A DNA stretch of 47,561 nucleotides from Acidimicrobiia bacterium. Its GTDB lineage: Bacteria > Acidobacteriota > Terriglobia > Bryobacterales > Bryobacteraceae. Shown here in pieces: positions 34,607 to 42,690 of this stretch; position 1 is the stretch's first letter, and each line of letters starts with the position of its first letter. A model generated the notes under the pieces. That model was given only the letters and a program-made list of their open reading frames with translations, ran no database searches and had not been told where the DNA came from. The position numbers and the translations under genes are program-made. The stretch lies in NCBI GenBank assembly GCA_016871315.1, contig VFZE01000046.1, positions 1-47,561 on the forward strand, in the 5' to 3' direction.

Positions 34607-35225
34607 TTAGTTTACGCGGCGGATGATGATCCTGGCGGCGGGATTGCGCCAGTCGCGCATAGCCGGAACGAGATTTCCGATGCCATGTATGCCGGCGTGG
34701 ATGTGCACCACGCCTTCGCCGTTGCCGACGCGCGCTCCGCCGCCGTTACCTTGCGGATTGGATGGGGTGACGCATTCGGCGAATCCCGGTCCGGGGATGG
34801 AGGAGCACAACTCATCGTTGGCTTCCGTGCCGGAATCGTAGGCCGGCGACATGATCACGGTGGTGTTCTGGCCGGAAGGAATGTCGGCGGCGTTGGCGGC
34901 GATGAAGCCGTCGTTGGTGGGGATGAGCATGGCGACGACGCTGATATGTCTGCACCGGCCGCCTGCCTCCACATTGAGGGTCATGGTGGCGCCGGGTCCG
35001 ATGAGGCGCGAAACGGGCGGCGGCGGCGGAGTGTTTGCCATCGCGCAGACGCCTGGATTGGCGCGCAGCATGTCGGCGAGAGGGCCGAAGGTGCCTTCTT
35101 CGGCGAGATCGCGGAGCTGCGCACTCGGGTTGGCGCCGCCGCATGACCTCGTCGTTGTCACTAGCCGTGGCCCAAGGCGCGGCGGCGAGCGCAAGAATAG
35201 CAGCGGCAAAAAGAACCTTTTGCAT
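34607..35225 (-). pseudogene. Spondin-domain secreted protein, frameshifted near the N-terminus
   Basis: The start at 35225 is well supported: AGGAG at a spacing of eight bases and a clean signal peptide (MQKVLFAAAILALAAAPW). That frame leaves the expected protein after about 30 codons. The mature part continues in the next frame as NPSAQLRDLAEEGTFGPLAD, then SVVAMLIPTNDGFIA, SPAYDSGTEANDE and VVHIHAGIHGIGN, which are spondin_N signatures. One extra base near 35140-35160 explains the break. It may be a real mutation, an assembly error, or programmed frameshifting; the sequence alone cannot decide. Spondin-type domains bind extracellular matrix in animals; in bacteria the role is unclear. Confidence 0.7.
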
Positions 35226-35233
35226 GAAAGTAT

Positions 35234-35238
35234 CTCCT
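35234..35238 (-). promoter_or_regulatory. Ribosome-binding site fixing the spondin gene start
   Basis: AGGAG on the minus strand lies eight bases before ATG at 35225. It shows that translation begins in the signal-peptide frame and not in the frame that encodes the spondin domain, which is the main evidence for a frameshift in this gene. Confidence 0.7.
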
Positions 35239-35365
35239 GTATTTGAGTGTTGGTTTCCGCGGAGCGCTGTTCCATCCTGTTAGTCGTTGCCGCGCCGGCG
35301 ATCCCCCCTTCCGCGCGGGAAGTTTCCAGTTGTTACAGCGGGTTCCCGGCTTCTTCCGTTACGGC

Positions 35366-35371
35366 TATACT
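35366..35371 (+). promoter_or_regulatory. Candidate -10 element upstream of nadE
   Basis: TATACT, one base off consensus, lies 20 bases before the GTG of nadE. The sequence 17 bases upstream (TTCCCG) is a poor -35 element. It is a plausible but weak promoter for the nadE-dehydrogenase-epimerase run. Confidence 0.3.
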
Positions 35372-35391
35372 AAAAGGTCAACACCCCTCCC

Positions 35392-37026
35392 GTGCGCATC
35401 GCCCTACTACAGATCAACACCACCGTCGGTGATCTCCACGGCAACGCCGCCCTCATCGCCGATGGCGTCCGCCGCGCCACCGATGAGGGCGCACACCTCG
35501 TCCTCACGCCCGAACTCAGCCTCATGGGCTACCTCCCGCGCGACCTCCTCATGAACCCGGGCTTCGTTCAAGCCAGCCAGGACAAGCTCTGCGCCCTCGC
35601 TCGCAACCTCGCCTCCTGCGTTCCTGTCCTCGTCGGCACCGCCACCGCCAACTCGGAACCCTCCGGCCGCCCTCTCCGCAACAGCGCCGTCCTCCTCCAA
35701 TCCGGCCGCTTCTCCCAAACCTTCCACAAAACCCTCCTGCCCACTTACGACGTCTTTGACGAAGACCGGTACTTTGAACCCGCCCCAGGCCCCCACATCC
35801 TCTCCATCAACGGACAGAACATCGGTCTCAGCATCTGCGAAGATGTCTGGAACGACCGCGACTTCTGGCAGCGCCCCCGCTATCACACCGACCCTGTCGA
35901 ACGCCTCACCCAAGCCGGCGCCGGCGTCATCCTCAACATGTCGGCCTCCCCCTTCGTTGCAGGCAAGCAGAAACTCCGCGAGGACATGCTCCGTCACATG
36001 GCCTCCAAGCACAACCGCCCTATCCTCTATTGCAACCTCGTTGGCGGCAATGACGATCTCATCTTCGACGGCCGCAGCCTCGCCATCAATCACGCCGGCA
36101 ATTTGATCGCCCGCGCCAACGGCTTCCAGCCGGACCTCCTCCTTGTCGACCTCGACAAACCGGAAGGACGCATCGAACCCGAGCACTCCCCCGCCGAAGC
36201 CGAAATCTGGAACGCTCTTGTCCTCGGCGTGCGTGACTATGCACACAAAACCGGATTCCGCTCCGTCCTGCTCGGGCTTTCCGGCGGCATCGATTCCGCC
36301 CTCACCGCCGCCATCGCCGCCGATGCCATGGGCCCCGAAAATGTCCTCGGCGTTCTCATGCCCTCCCCATACTCCAGCCAGGGCAGCATCGACGACTCCC
36401 TCGCCCTCGCCGCCAATCTCGCCATCCGCACCGTCACTATCCCTATCCGGCCCATGATGGAATCCTTCAACACCGCTCTCCAGCCCGCCTTCCAGGGTAC
36501 CGAACCCGGCGTTGCCGAAGAGAACATCCAGGCACGCATCCGCGGCAACCTCCTCATGGCCATGTCCAACAAGTTCGGCTCTCTTCTGCTCACCACCGGC
36601 AACAAGAGCGAACTTTCTGTCGGCTACTGCACCCTCTATGGCGACATGTCCGGCGGCCTCGCCGTCATCTCCGACCTTCCCAAGATGATGGTCTACTCCG
36701 TCTCCCGCTGGCGCAACCTCCGCAAGCCCGACATCCCCGAAGCCATCCTCACCAAGGCCCCATCCGCCGAATTAAAGCCCGATCAAACCGACCAGGATTC
36801 CCTGCCGCCCTATGATATCCTCGATAGGATTCTGGAGCTGCATATCGAAAAGAACCAGCCCGCGGAATCGATTGTGGCGGCGGGCTTTGACGAGGCCACT
36901 GTGCAAAAGGTCCTGCGCCTCGTGAAAATCGCCGAGTTCAAACGGAAGCAGGCCGCGCCCGGCCTGAAGGTCACCTCGCGCGCTTTCGGAACCGGCTGGC
37001 GTATGCCCATCGCCAGAAAAACATAG
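35392..37026 (+). CDS. nadE: Glutamine-dependent NAD+ synthetase
   Basis: Amidates nicotinic acid adenine dinucleotide to NAD using glutamine. The 544-residue protein has an N-terminal nitrilase-type amidase with Glu41 (TPELSLMGY), Lys113 (FHKTLLPTYD) and Cys149 (SICEDVW), the catalytic triad. The C-terminal synthetase has the P-loop SGGIDS at 297-302 and TTGNKSELSVGYCTLYGD. The length is typical for the two-domain form. It starts at GTG. Codon third positions are strikingly C-rich for most of the gene and less so in the last 80 codons. UDP-sugar dehydrogenase follows 15 bases later. Confidence 0.96.
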   Translation: MRIALLQINTTVGDLHGNAALIADGVRRATDEGAHLVLTPELSLMGYLPRDLLMNPGFVQASQDKLCALARNLASCVPVLVGTATANSEPSGRPLRNSAVLLQSGRFSQTFHKTLLPTYDVFDEDRYFEPAPGPHILSINGQNIGLSICEDVWNDRDFWQRPRYHTDPVERLTQAGAGVILNMSASPFVAGKQKLREDMLRHMASKHNRPILYCNLVGGNDDLIFDGRSLAINHAGNLIARANGFQPDLLLVDLDKPEGRIEPEHSPAEAEIWNALVLGVRDYAHKTGFRSVLLGLSGGIDSALTAAIAADAMGPENVLGVLMPSPYSSQGSIDDSLALAANLAIRTVTIPIRPMMESFNTALQPAFQGTEPGVAEENIQARIRGNLLMAMSNKFGSLLLTTGNKSELSVGYCTLYGDMSGGLAVISDLPKMMVYSVSRWRNLRKPDIPEAILTKAPSAELKPDQTDQDSLPPYDILDRILELHIEKNQPAESIVAAGFDEATVQKVLRLVKIAEFKRKQAAPGLKVTSRAFGTGWRMPIARKT

Positions 37027-37041
37027 CAGGAATTTCGCATT

Positions 37042-38382
37042 ATGAACATCTCCGTTATCGGACTTGGCAAACTCGGCGCCGTCATGGCCGCGCTCTTCGC
37101 TGACCGCGGCCACAACATTACCGGCGTCGACAAGAACAGAGCCTTCATCGACGCGGTGAACGAAGGACGAGCGCCCGTGCAGGAGCCGGGTCTGCCGGAA
37201 TTAATTGGGAAGAACCGCGAACGCCTCCGCGCCACTCTGGACACCGAGGGCGCCGTTCTTGCCTCCGACGCGACCTTTATCATCGTTCCCACTCCGTCCG
37301 GCCCGGACGGCAAGTTCTCGCTCGATTACGTCCGCCCGGCGGTGGAATCGATCGGCAACGCGCTGAAACGGAAATCCGGCTACCATCTGGTCGTCCTCTC
37401 CAGCACCGTGATGCCCGGCGATACCGCCGGAGAAGTCCAGCCGCTGCTCGAAGCCACCTCCGGCAAGCGCTGCGGTGCTGACTTCGGCCTCTGCTACAAC
37501 CCCGAATTCATCGCTCTCGGCTCCGTAATCCGCGACATGTCACGCCCCGACATGGTCCTCATCGGCGAATGTGACGAGCGCGCCGGAGCCATGCTCGCCG
37601 GCATCTATCAGCACGTCTGCGAGAGCGACTACAAGACCGCCCGGATGAACTTCGTCAACGCCGAGCTCACCAAGCTCTCCGTCAACACCTACGTCACCAC
37701 CAAGATCAGCTACGCCAACATGCTCGCCGATCTCTGTGAGCGCCTCCCCGGAGCCGACGTCGATACCGTCACCCAGGCCCTCGGCCTCGACAAACGCATC
37801 GGACCCAAGTACCTCAAGGGAGCTCTCGGCTACGGCGGCCCGTGCTTCCCCCGCGACAACGTCGCCTTCTCCGCGCTGGCCCGCAGCCTCGGCATGGAGG
37901 CGATCCTCGCTGATGCCACGCAGCGCATCAACCATCTGCAAGTCCCGCGCCTCACCTCTCTGATCACCTCGCTACTTCCTGATGGCGGCGCCGTTGGGAT
38001 TCTCGGCCTTGCCTACAAGCCCGCCACCAACGTCATCGAAGAGTCGCAAGGCATGCTGCTGGCGGAAAGCCTGCTTAAAGCCGGCGTCCCGCTTGTTGTT
38101 TATGACCCCCTCGCCATGGACAACGCCAAAGCGATACTCGGTGCCCGTATCCGCTATACATCGTCCGTGCAGGAATGCGCCGCCGCGGCGCACTTGATCG
38201 TCATCATGAACCCGGCTGAGGAGTTCCGCGCCTTGCGCCCCGAACATCTGAACGCTGAACGCGGCACGCCCGCCGTCGTCGACTGCTGGCGCATCCTCCC
38301 ACGCCAGGAATTTGAATCCGCCGCCAACTACGTCACCCTCGGTCAAGCCTCGGCGCCCTCCGCGAGGAGCTTCCAGGCATGA
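37042..38382 (+). CDS. UDP-glucose/GDP-mannose dehydrogenase family protein
   Basis: Oxidises a nucleotide sugar to the uronic acid with two NAD. The 446-residue protein has the Rossmann motif VIGLGKLG (residues 5-12), Lys211 in ELTKLSVNTY, and the catalytic Cys268 in GALGYGGPCFPRDN, so it should be active. The three-domain length is normal. UDP-glucose is the commonest substrate of this family, but GDP-mannose cannot be ruled out, and the neighbouring GDP-mannose epimerase-like gene leaves this open. AGGAA precedes the ATG; the stop overlaps the epimerase by four bases. Confidence 0.9.
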   Translation: MNISVIGLGKLGAVMAALFADRGHNITGVDKNRAFIDAVNEGRAPVQEPGLPELIGKNRERLRATLDTEGAVLASDATFIIVPTPSGPDGKFSLDYVRPAVESIGNALKRKSGYHLVVLSSTVMPGDTAGEVQPLLEATSGKRCGADFGLCYNPEFIALGSVIRDMSRPDMVLIGECDERAGAMLAGIYQHVCESDYKTARMNFVNAELTKLSVNTYVTTKISYANMLADLCERLPGADVDTVTQALGLDKRIGPKYLKGALGYGGPCFPRDNVAFSALARSLGMEAILADATQRINHLQVPRLTSLITSLLPDGGAVGILGLAYKPATNVIEESQGMLLAESLLKAGVPLVVYDPLAMDNAKAILGARIRYTSSVQECAAAAHLIVIMNPAEEFRALRPEHLNAERGTPAVVDCWRILPRQEFESAANYVTLGQASAPSARSFQA

Positions 38383-39365
38383 GCAAAGCCAAGGTCCTGA
38401 TCACCGGCGCCGGCGGCTTCATCGGCCACCATCTGGCTACATCCCTGAAGCAGCGCGGCTACTGGGTGCGCGGCGTCGACATCAAGCAACCCGAGTTCTG
38501 CCCCTCCTCCGCCGACGAATTCCTCCTGCTCGATCTCCGCGACTTCAATAACTGCCTCAAGGCCGCCGCCGGCGTCGATCATGTCTACGCTCTGGCTGCC
38601 GACATGGGTGGTATGGGCTTCATCGCCAACAACCACGCCCGCATCCTCTATAACAACTCCGCGATCAACCTCCACACCATCGAAGCGGCGCGGCAGTGCG
38701 GCGTGAAAAAGTACCTCTACACTTCCTCGGCCTGCGTCTACCCCGAGTTTCTGCAAACCGACGCCGACGTCAAGCCGCTCAAGGAAGAGGACGCCTACCC
38801 CGCGCAGCCGCAGGACGCCTACGGCTGGGAGAAGCTCATCAGCGAACGCCTTTGCACGCACTACCGCGAAGACTTCGGGATGCAGACTTACATTGTTCGC
38901 TTCCATAACATCTTCGGCCCCCAGGGAACCTGGGACGGCGGCCGCGAAAAAGCCCCCGCCGCGGTCTGCCGCAAAGTCGCCACCGCGAAGTTAACCTCGA
39001 ACCCGACAGTGGAAATCTGGGGCGACGGCGAACAGACCCGCTCCTTCTGCTTCATCGACGATTGTGTGGAAGGCATCTACCGCCTGATGAACTCCGGTTA
39101 CCACGAACCGCTCAATCTCGGCCAGGACCGTCTCATCTCGATCAATGACCTCGCCCGCCTAGTCGCCTCCATCGCGGGAATCGAAGTCGAACTCAAACAC
39201 GTCCCGGGCCCGATGGGCGTCCGTGGCCGCAACTCTGACAACAACCGGTTGCGGCAGGTCTTGGGTTGGGAGCCCCAGATCACGCTGGAAGAAGGACTCC
39301 GGCGCACCTACGCCTGGATCGAGTCCCAAGTCCGCGCCACACTTTATGTCAGCCGCGCTGGTTGA
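38379..39365 (+). CDS. NAD-dependent epimerase/dehydratase, GDP-mannose 3,5-epimerase-like
   Basis: An extended SDR enzyme of 328 residues. The NAD motif is TGAGGFIG at 9-16 and the catalytic pair is Tyr148/Lys152 (YGWEK). YALAADMGGMGFI near 70-82 and YTSSACVYPEF near 114-123 are characteristic of GDP-mannose 3,5-epimerase and distinguish it from simple UDP-hexose epimerases. GQTR-like features are replaced by GEQTRSFCFIDDC. It probably supplies a GDP-L-galactose-type sugar for surface glycans. It is translationally coupled to the upstream dehydrogenase. Confidence 0.85.
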   Translation: MSKAKVLITGAGGFIGHHLATSLKQRGYWVRGVDIKQPEFCPSSADEFLLLDLRDFNNCLKAAAGVDHVYALAADMGGMGFIANNHARILYNNSAINLHTIEAARQCGVKKYLYTSSACVYPEFLQTDADVKPLKEEDAYPAQPQDAYGWEKLISERLCTHYREDFGMQTYIVRFHNIFGPQGTWDGGREKAPAAVCRKVATAKLTSNPTVEIWGDGEQTRSFCFIDDCVEGIYRLMNSGYHEPLNLGQDRLISINDLARLVASIAGIEVELKHVPGPMGVRGRNSDNNRLRQVLGWEPQITLEEGLRRTYAWIESQVRATLYVSRAG

Positions 39366-39400
39366 ACACCAACCTGCGTCAGAAAGTAATTCGACTCCGC

Positions 39401-39595
39401 TCAAGTTGACGCGCCCTTTGCCCGCGCCGCTTTCGCTTTCGCCACTAAACTGACCAACTTAGGTTCCGTAGCCTCCCCAAACCGGCTCACCACTTCGTCG
39501 AAGGCCACGATCGCCTCCTCATTCCGGTTCAGCGCGCCCAGCCTGAAGCCCTTGTTGACTAACGCCTCTGCCACCTGCTGGCGCCAAGGAAGCAC
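39401..39595 (-). pseudogene. TPR-like repeat protein, C-terminal scrap
   Basis: Sixty-four codons encode about one and a half of the 35-40-residue repeats found in long TPR-like proteins: QQVAEALVNKGFRLGALNR, then EEAIVAFDEVVSRFGEATEP. The rest of such a protein is absent upstream, and I see no ribosome-binding site. It appears to be the broken end of a larger gene left beside the epimerase. Confidence 0.55.
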
Positions 39596-40174
39596 ACGCC
39601 TTGCCGGATCTCAACTACGGCGTCCTTGAGCTTGAGTCACCGCAGCCCAGGATCATCTTAGCGTGAATGAAAGGGGAGCCGACCATGAAGCAAGAGGCGG
39701 ACAACCTGAGGAGGGGGTGCGGGTTCTGAGGCGAACTACCGTAGGGGTCTTAAGGTATTCCGCCGAGGTACATTTCATCAAGGAAATGTTGTAATCAGCC
39801 GATAGGAAGGTAGAGCTAGGCAAAGTTTCTGAAGCTGAGATTTCAGTTTGGAATGGCCGGTACCGAAATGAAACGAGCAATTAGGCATGGGCGTTTCAGA
39901 TCGGGACGCTCCCGGTGAACCAGGGGTCAGATTTCGTGGAGGCAACATACAACATCAACCCCGGGAAACGACGGAGAAATAAAGAGATTGGGGCGTTCGG
40001 GAGAGCCAATTCCGACACAGCTCAGGCTGACGCCTTAGGCCAGTCCAGAGTGGCCTACGGCTTGCTTCCTTCCTCGCCATGCGGCTGCAAAGCCTGAATG
40101 GCAAATCAGGGAAACGGAACTCAGGTGCATCAACGATGTCTTCCGGAGCCCGGTTGGAAACTGTGAGGAATAAT
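39596..40174. other. Gene-free block with RNA-like hairpins (candidate structured RNA or group II intron fragment)
   Basis: No convincing ORF is found in 579 bases, and base composition is more A/T-rich and mixed than in the flanks. Hairpins on the + strand: 39770-39776 with 39783-39789 (7 bp, six-base loop); 39902-39906 with 39910-39914; 39923-39927 with 39958-39962; 40036-40041 with 40052-40057 (6 bp); 40093-40097 with 40106-40110. GTGCG at 39717-39721 fits the 5' consensus of group II introns (GUGYG), and several GAAA tetraloop-like runs occur. No reverse transcriptase and no clear domain V were seen. It could instead be a long leader of the sigma gene. Assignment is tentative. Confidence 0.35.
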
Positions 40175-40933
40175 ATGCAAGCTAACGCTGCAACCGTCGC
40201 CACTGCTCCAATGAATCGGCGCGACCGCGTGATTCTGGAACATCTCCCGCTGGTCAAGGCGATCGCTGTCCGGGTTCACGAAAACCTCCCCGTTCATGTG
40301 GATCTCGACGATCTGGTCCACGCCGGCATCCTTGGCCTCTTCGATGCCGTCAATAAGTACGACCCCGATAAGCAGGTCGCTTTCTCCAGCTACGCCAAGC
40401 ACCGCATCAAGGGCGCCATGCTCGACAGCCTCCGCCAACTCGACTGGGCCTCCCGCGACCTCCGCCGCCGTCACAAACAAGTCGAAGCCGCCACGCGCGA
40501 CCTCACCGCAACCTTGCAGCGCGCTCCCACCGATGCGGAAATCGCGGAAAAGCTCGGCGTCCAGCAGGAACGCTGGCGCCAGCTGATGGTCGATCTCCGC
40601 AACGTCGGCCTCGTCTCCGCTTCCACTCGCGGTGGCGATGGCGACGAATTGCCTGCTCCCGATTTTCCCGGCAGTCCCGATTCCCAGCCCGACGTCATGT
40701 GCGCACGCCAGCAGCTCCGCTCCGTGCTCTCTGACGCCATGAAGGCCCTCCCCGAGCGCTACCAGAAAGTCGTCCTGCTCTACTACACCAACGAAATGAC
40801 GATGAAGGAAATCGGCGGCGTGCTCGGTATCAACGAAAGCCGCGTCTCCCAGATCCACAAATCAGCCCTCGAAAAGATGGCCGTCGTGCTCCAGTCGGCA
40901 GGCATCACTTCCACCGCCGCCTTCGCCGAATAA
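40175..40933 (+). CDS. Sigma-70 family factor of FliA/WhiG type
   Basis: A 252-residue alternative sigma factor with regions 2, 3 and 4. Region 2 has HLPLVKAIAVRVHENLPVHV and DLDDLVHAGILGLFDAVNKY, then SYAKHRIKGAMLDSLRQLDW; this last is the FliA/WhiG signature. Region 3 (APTDAEIAEKLGV) and region 4 (LPERYQKVVLLYYTNEMTMK and ESRVSQIHKSALEKM) follow. The ATG at 40175 is chosen because GAGGAA lies just before it; an upstream ATG at 40136 is possible. No flagellar or anti-sigma genes are nearby. The gene-free block upstream may be its leader. Its stop codon directly abuts that of the convergent sppA. Confidence 0.92.
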   Translation: MQANAATVATAPMNRRDRVILEHLPLVKAIAVRVHENLPVHVDLDDLVHAGILGLFDAVNKYDPDKQVAFSSYAKHRIKGAMLDSLRQLDWASRDLRRRHKQVEAATRDLTATLQRAPTDAEIAEKLGVQQERWRQLMVDLRNVGLVSASTRGGDGDELPAPDFPGSPDSQPDVMCARQQLRSVLSDAMKALPERYQKVVLLYYTNEMTMKEIGGVLGINESRVSQIHKSALEKMAVVLQSAGITSTAAFAE

Positions 40934-42682
40934 TTATTCCACCCGCAGCGTGTAGGGCGCGATACGCAGCATCCCTTCAAGGGGAATCTGCGAAATCCCT
41001 GCTGTTGGAAGGTGCAGTTTCTCGGAAATCGCGCGCATCTTCCACCTTAGCCCGGCTTCCCGCAGCGACACCTCGGATTCGCTGAACAGCAGTTCCAAGA
41101 AGCTCCGCTTCCGAGGGTAGCGCACAATCCGCAGCTTTTCCTCGGAGCCGATCATCGCCTTCTTGCGCAGCGTTTCCAGCGCCTCATCCAGCCCACCGAT
41201 CTCGTCCACCAGGCCATGCCGGTGCGCCTGCGCGCCCGTCCACAGCCTGCCCTGCGCCAGCGGCTCGATTTCGCTCGCCTTCTTGCGCCGCCCCTCGGCA
41301 ACCCGATCGACAAATGACCGGTACACGAAATCCACACCCTCCCTGAGTTTCTTCCGCCCCGTGTCGCTCAGCGGCGCCGAGGCCGTATCAATATCGGCAT
41401 TCTTGCCTCGCTTCAGTATCTCCGTGTTGAAACCCAGCTTTTCGTACAAATTGCTCAGGTTCAGCTTCCCGTACACCACCCCGATGGAACCGGTAAAGGT
41501 GTTGGCATGGGCCAGGATCGGGTCTCCGCTCACCGAAATAAAGTAACCGCCGGAAGCCGCAAGATCCGACATCGAGATCACCGTCGGCTTACGCTCGGAC
41601 AATCGGCGCATCTCATGCAGGATTTCGTCCGAGGCGATCGCGTCGCCGCCCGGAGAGTTCACCCTGACAATCACGCCCTTGATTTCGGAATCCTCGCCGG
41701 CTTCCCGCAGCAGCCGCGAAAAGGCGGCCGAGCGGATCCCCTCGTCCCCACCCAGCGAGTCGCCGTCGCCTCGCGTAATGGGCCCCTCGCCGGTGACCAG
41801 CGCAATGCGCGTCCTTCCTTCCAGGCCCAAGCTGATCGCCGGGATCTTGGCGTAGTCGCGATGAGAGACCTTCTTTAGTTCCCCCTGCCCCAGCCTTTTC
41901 TTCATTTCATCGAGCACCTGGTTCTCAAACAGCAGCTCGTCGACCAGCCCCAGACGTTTTGCCTCGTGGGCCAGAAACGGGCCCTGGTCAAGAGCGGCGC
42001 GGACCTGCTCCGGAGTGCGCTTGCGGGAGGAGGCGATCACCTCCACCAGGTGCGTATACAGCTGGTCCAGCACCGCGTTGAGAACCTCGCGCGTTTCCGG
42101 CGTCATCGAGGTCCTGACGAAGGCATCGGAGGCGTCCTTGTACTTTCCTGCATACTCCACCTCCATCTGGACGCCGATCTTATCCAGGCCGCGCCGATAG
42201 TGGGTGACCTCGGCACGAAGCCCTTTGACGTCCATCAAATCCTCCCGCGTGAGGAAGATACGGTCGGCCGCAGTCGCCAGATAGTACTCCCGCATTCCCG
42301 GATTGCGCAGGAAAGCGTAAACAGGCTTGCCCGATTTCTTGAACGCGAGCAGGCTGCTTCGGATCTGATCCAGCTTCGCCCAGCCCGCCCCGACACCGCG
42401 CGGCTGAAAAACCAGCGCCTTGATACGGGAGTCCGCCGCCGCCTTCCGCAACAGGTCCCACGTCTCATAGACGGTGAGCGGGGTCCTGGACCGAAGAAAG
42501 GGGAAGGGCATTTCCACTGGAGCAATCTCCGGTACCTGCCCTTCCAGGCCCAGAATGAGCGTCGCCTGGCCGGGAATCGATGGCTGCCGCTCGCTGAACC
42601 GCAGCATCGCGAAAACAGTGATCAGGCAAGCCAGCCCCGCCAGCAGAAAGCCTGCAACCAAACCGATCAGAAACTTCTTCAT
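40934..42682 (-). CDS. sppA: Signal peptide peptidase SppA, long form
   Basis: A membrane-bound serine/lysine protease of 582 residues that degrades cleaved signal peptides. One N-terminal membrane helix (about 4-26) anchors it. Two tandem S49 domains follow: the first supplies the catalytic Lys182 (AGKYKDASD), the second the nucleophile Ser377 (SDLAASGGYF), with NSPGGDAIASDE before it. The length matches the 67-kDa E. coli type. It starts eight bases after the isomerase gene and is the second gene of a leftward pair. Its stop codon abuts that of the sigma factor. Confidence 0.94.
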   Translation of the reverse strand: MKKFLIGLVAGFLLAGLACLITVFAMLRFSERQPSIPGQATLILGLEGQVPEIAPVEMPFPFLRSRTPLTVYETWDLLRKAAADSRIKALVFQPRGVGAGWAKLDQIRSSLLAFKKSGKPVYAFLRNPGMREYYLATAADRIFLTREDLMDVKGLRAEVTHYRRGLDKIGVQMEVEYAGKYKDASDAFVRTSMTPETREVLNAVLDQLYTHLVEVIASSRKRTPEQVRAALDQGPFLAHEAKRLGLVDELLFENQVLDEMKKRLGQGELKKVSHRDYAKIPAISLGLEGRTRIALVTGEGPITRGDGDSLGGDEGIRSAAFSRLLREAGEDSEIKGVIVRVNSPGGDAIASDEILHEMRRLSERKPTVISMSDLAASGGYFISVSGDPILAHANTFTGSIGVVYGKLNLSNLYEKLGFNTEILKRGKNADIDTASAPLSDTGRKKLREGVDFVYRSFVDRVAEGRRKKASEIEPLAQGRLWTGAQAHRHGLVDEIGGLDEALETLRKKAMIGSEEKLRIVRYPRKRSFLELLFSESEVSLREAGLRWKMRAISEKLHLPTAGISQIPLEGMLRIAPYTLRVE

Positions 42683-42690
42683 CTGCTCTC

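Noticed and set aside
40080-40172. Possible cyclic di-GMP riboswitch before the sigma gene
   Set aside because: GGCAAA, GAAA and GCAAAGCC fragments occur, but not in the order or spacing of the GEMM consensus, and its conserved GGGACGCAAAGCC core is absent.
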